DNA from: Acidobacteriaceae bacterium
GTDB taxonomy: Bacteria; Acidobacteriota; Terriglobia; Bryobacterales; Bryobacteraceae
Direction of reading: 5' to 3'
DNA: 6,513 nt
NCBI GenBank assembly: GCA_019245255.1
Contig: JAFARV010000651.1
Location: 1 to 6,513, forward strand
The notes beneath the pieces are model-generated. The model searched no databases, was not told the origin of the DNA, and saw only the letters and a list, made by a program, of their open reading frames with translations. Shown in pieces: positions 5,479 through 6,513 of this stretch; within the stretch, counting starts at the first letter, position 1; every line of letters starts with the position of its first letter. Both the position numbers and the translations under genes were made by a program.

Positions 5479-6363
5479 ATGAGCAGAGCAACAGCAGATG
5501 CACAGAAGGCCGGCCAGTTTACAATTGGCGGTGACATTACGATAAACCGTCTGGGATTCGGCGCGATGCGAATTACAGGCGAAGGAATCTGGGGTGAACC
5601 CAAGAGTGTGGATGAGGCGCAGAGAGTGCTTCGCCGCGCCATTGAACTGGGCGTGAATTTCATTGATACTGCAGACGCATACGGACCTGAAGTAAGCGAA
5701 CGACTGATAGCTGAAACCTTACATCCCTATCCAAAGGGCCTGGTAATTGCCACGAAAGGTGGTTTGACCCGGCAAGGGCCGGGCACTTGGGCTCCGGTGG
5801 GGCGGCCTGAATATTTGCAGCAGTGCGTGGAGATGAGCTTGCGGCGATTGAAGCTCGAGCGGATCGACTTGTATCAACTCCATCGAATCGATCCCAAAGT
5901 CCCAGTGGCAGAGTCGCTCGGGGTCTTGAAAAATCTGCAGCAGGCGGGCAAAATTCGGCACATTGGACTCTCAGAAGTGTCGCCCCAGGAGATTGAGGAG
6001 GCGCAAAAGACAGTGCGCATTGTGAGTGTGCAGAACCGCTACAACCTGACAGATCGAGGATCAGAGGAAACTTTGAAATATTGCGAGCAGCACAAGCTGG
6101 CGTTTATTCCGTGGTTCCCAGTGGCCGCGGGGAAATTGGCAGCGCCCGGCGGACCGCTCGAGGAAGTAGGAAAAAAGCATAAGGCATCGGTCGCTCAGCT
6201 TTCCTTAGCCTGGCTCCTGCATCGCTCCCAGGTGATGATCCCGATTCCTGGGACATCGTCGGTGAAACATTTGGAAGAAAATGTAGCGGCCGCGGGGGTC
6301 GAATTGAGCAAAGACGAATGGGCAGCCTTGGAGAAAACGGCTGCTCGCGCTGCCACCGCATAA
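5479..6363 (+). CDS. Aldo/keto reductase, YdbC/PdxI-like (294 aa)
   Basis: This is an NADPH-dependent (beta/alpha)8-barrel oxidoreductase, expected in the cytoplasm. The catalytic tetrad is intact: Asp63 and Tyr68 in FIDTADAYG, Lys93 in IATKGG, and His135 in LYQLHRID. Family marks include LGFGAMRITG near the N-terminus, HIGLSEVS (161-168), SVQNRYNL (183-190), and the cofactor-binding segment IPIPGTSSVKHLEEN (254-268). The overall pattern resembles E. coli YdbC (now PdxI, a pyridoxal reductase) as I remember it, so vitamin B6 metabolism is one candidate. Many homologues act on other carbonyls, so the substrate is open. The length is normal. ATG 5479 is the only reasonable start before the first barrel strand, although no strong Shine-Dalgarno is visible. 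It ends with TAA followed directly by an in-frame TAG, then the terminator region. Confidence 0.92.
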   Translation: MSRATADAQKAGQFTIGGDITINRLGFGAMRITGEGIWGEPKSVDEAQRVLRRAIELGVNFIDTADAYGPEVSERLIAETLHPYPKGLVIATKGGLTRQGPGTWAPVGRPEYLQQCVEMSLRRLKLERIDLYQLHRIDPKVPVAESLGVLKNLQQAGKIRHIGLSEVSPQEIEEAQKTVRIVSVQNRYNLTDRGSEETLKYCEQHKLAFIPWFPVAAGKLAAPGGPLEEVGKKHKASVAQLSLAWLLHRSQVMIPIPGTSSVKHLEENVAAAGVELSKDEWAALEKTAARAATA

Positions 6364-6375
6364 TAGGTACAAGAT

Positions 6376-6401
6376 TGAGGTGCTGGGCGTCCCGCACCTC
6401 A
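6376..6401 (+). other. Hairpin downstream of the aldo/keto reductase
   Basis: TGAGGTGC (6376-6383) and GCACCTCA (6394-6401) form a perfect 8-bp stem with a 10-nt loop. There is no T tract directly after it, so it is not a standard terminator. It could protect the mRNA 3' end or assist the terminator at 6413-6464. Confidence 0.55.
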
Positions 6402-6412
6402 GTCCCAAAAGT

Positions 6413-6464
6413 AAAAAAGAACGAATGCTACGTTGTATGGGACTGGTGCATTCGTTCTTTTTTT
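6413..6464 (+). terminator. Bidirectional intrinsic terminator
   Basis: AAAAAAGAACGAATGC (6413-6428) and GCATTCGTTCTTTTTT (6448-6463) are exact reverse complements, giving a 16-bp stem with a 19-nt loop. On the plus strand it ends in seven T; on the minus strand the opposite arm gives six T. It can end transcription of the reductase from the left and of a convergent gene from the right. Confidence 0.8.
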
Positions 6465-6513
6465 ATGACGCATCTTCGATGTAGCGATCCTTCGTGTGGC
6501 GCAACGCTCGAGT
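6463..6513 (-). CDS. Possible C-terminal end of a convergent gene
   Basis: On the minus strand the frame from the window edge reads TRALRHTKDRYIEDAS and stops at TAA (6465-6463), right at the T tract of the terminator. A stop placed exactly at a bidirectional terminator is what a convergent gene would show. Only 16 residues are visible and other frames are also open here, so the call rests mostly on position. Confidence 0.3.
   Translation of the reverse strand, partial: TRALRHTKDRYIEDAS

Noticed and set aside
1..6513. CRISPR array, tRNA or rRNA genes
   Set aside because: I saw no regularly spaced direct repeats, no cloverleaf-like segment and no rRNA-like sequence on either strand by eye.

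Overview
The window most likely comes from a member of the Acidobacteriota (Terriglobia, Koribacter/Acidobacteriaceae-like). Two protein types point there: the membrane-anchored winged-helix protein at 4084-5409, whose N-terminal domain has the pattern that is very abundant in acidobacterial genomes, and the secreted fibre-like protein at 121-2013, with its 'PAGQ-xx-Y-x-C-xx-TNTW' cysteine repeats. This is an inference from protein style; there is no rRNA or marker gene here.

Layout. Left third, minus strand: a secreted low-complexity protein built like a phage tail fibre (121-2013), followed 29 bp downstream by the start of a second small exported protein that runs off the left edge (1-91). 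The two look like one transcription unit. Middle: a 1424-bp IS256-family insertion sequence (2150-3573) with 37-bp imperfect terminal inverted repeats and a minus-strand transposase gene. That gene keeps all three DDE residues but is broken by at least six small indels. A terminator-like hairpin lies between the right inverted repeat and the transposase start. No target-site duplication flanks the element. Its right-hand neighbour is a decayed, truncated gene fragment on the minus strand (3574-3961), so the region has probably been rearranged around the IS.

Right half, plus strand: a 441-aa single-pass membrane protein with a cytoplasmic OmpR/CadC-like winged helix (4084-5409), preceded by a perfect 15-bp palindrome and a good ribosome binding site; then an intact aldo/keto reductase of the YdbC/PdxI type (5479-6363). 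The reductase is followed by a hairpin and a perfect 16-bp-stem bidirectional intrinsic terminator (6413-6464). A short open frame entering from the right edge on the minus strand ends exactly at this terminator, which suggests a convergent neighbour.

No obvious new multi-gene system is visible. The items most worth a second look are the tail-fibre-like secreted protein, the indel-only decay of the IS transposase, the palindrome upstream of the membrane regulator, and the loop complementarity at the final terminator.
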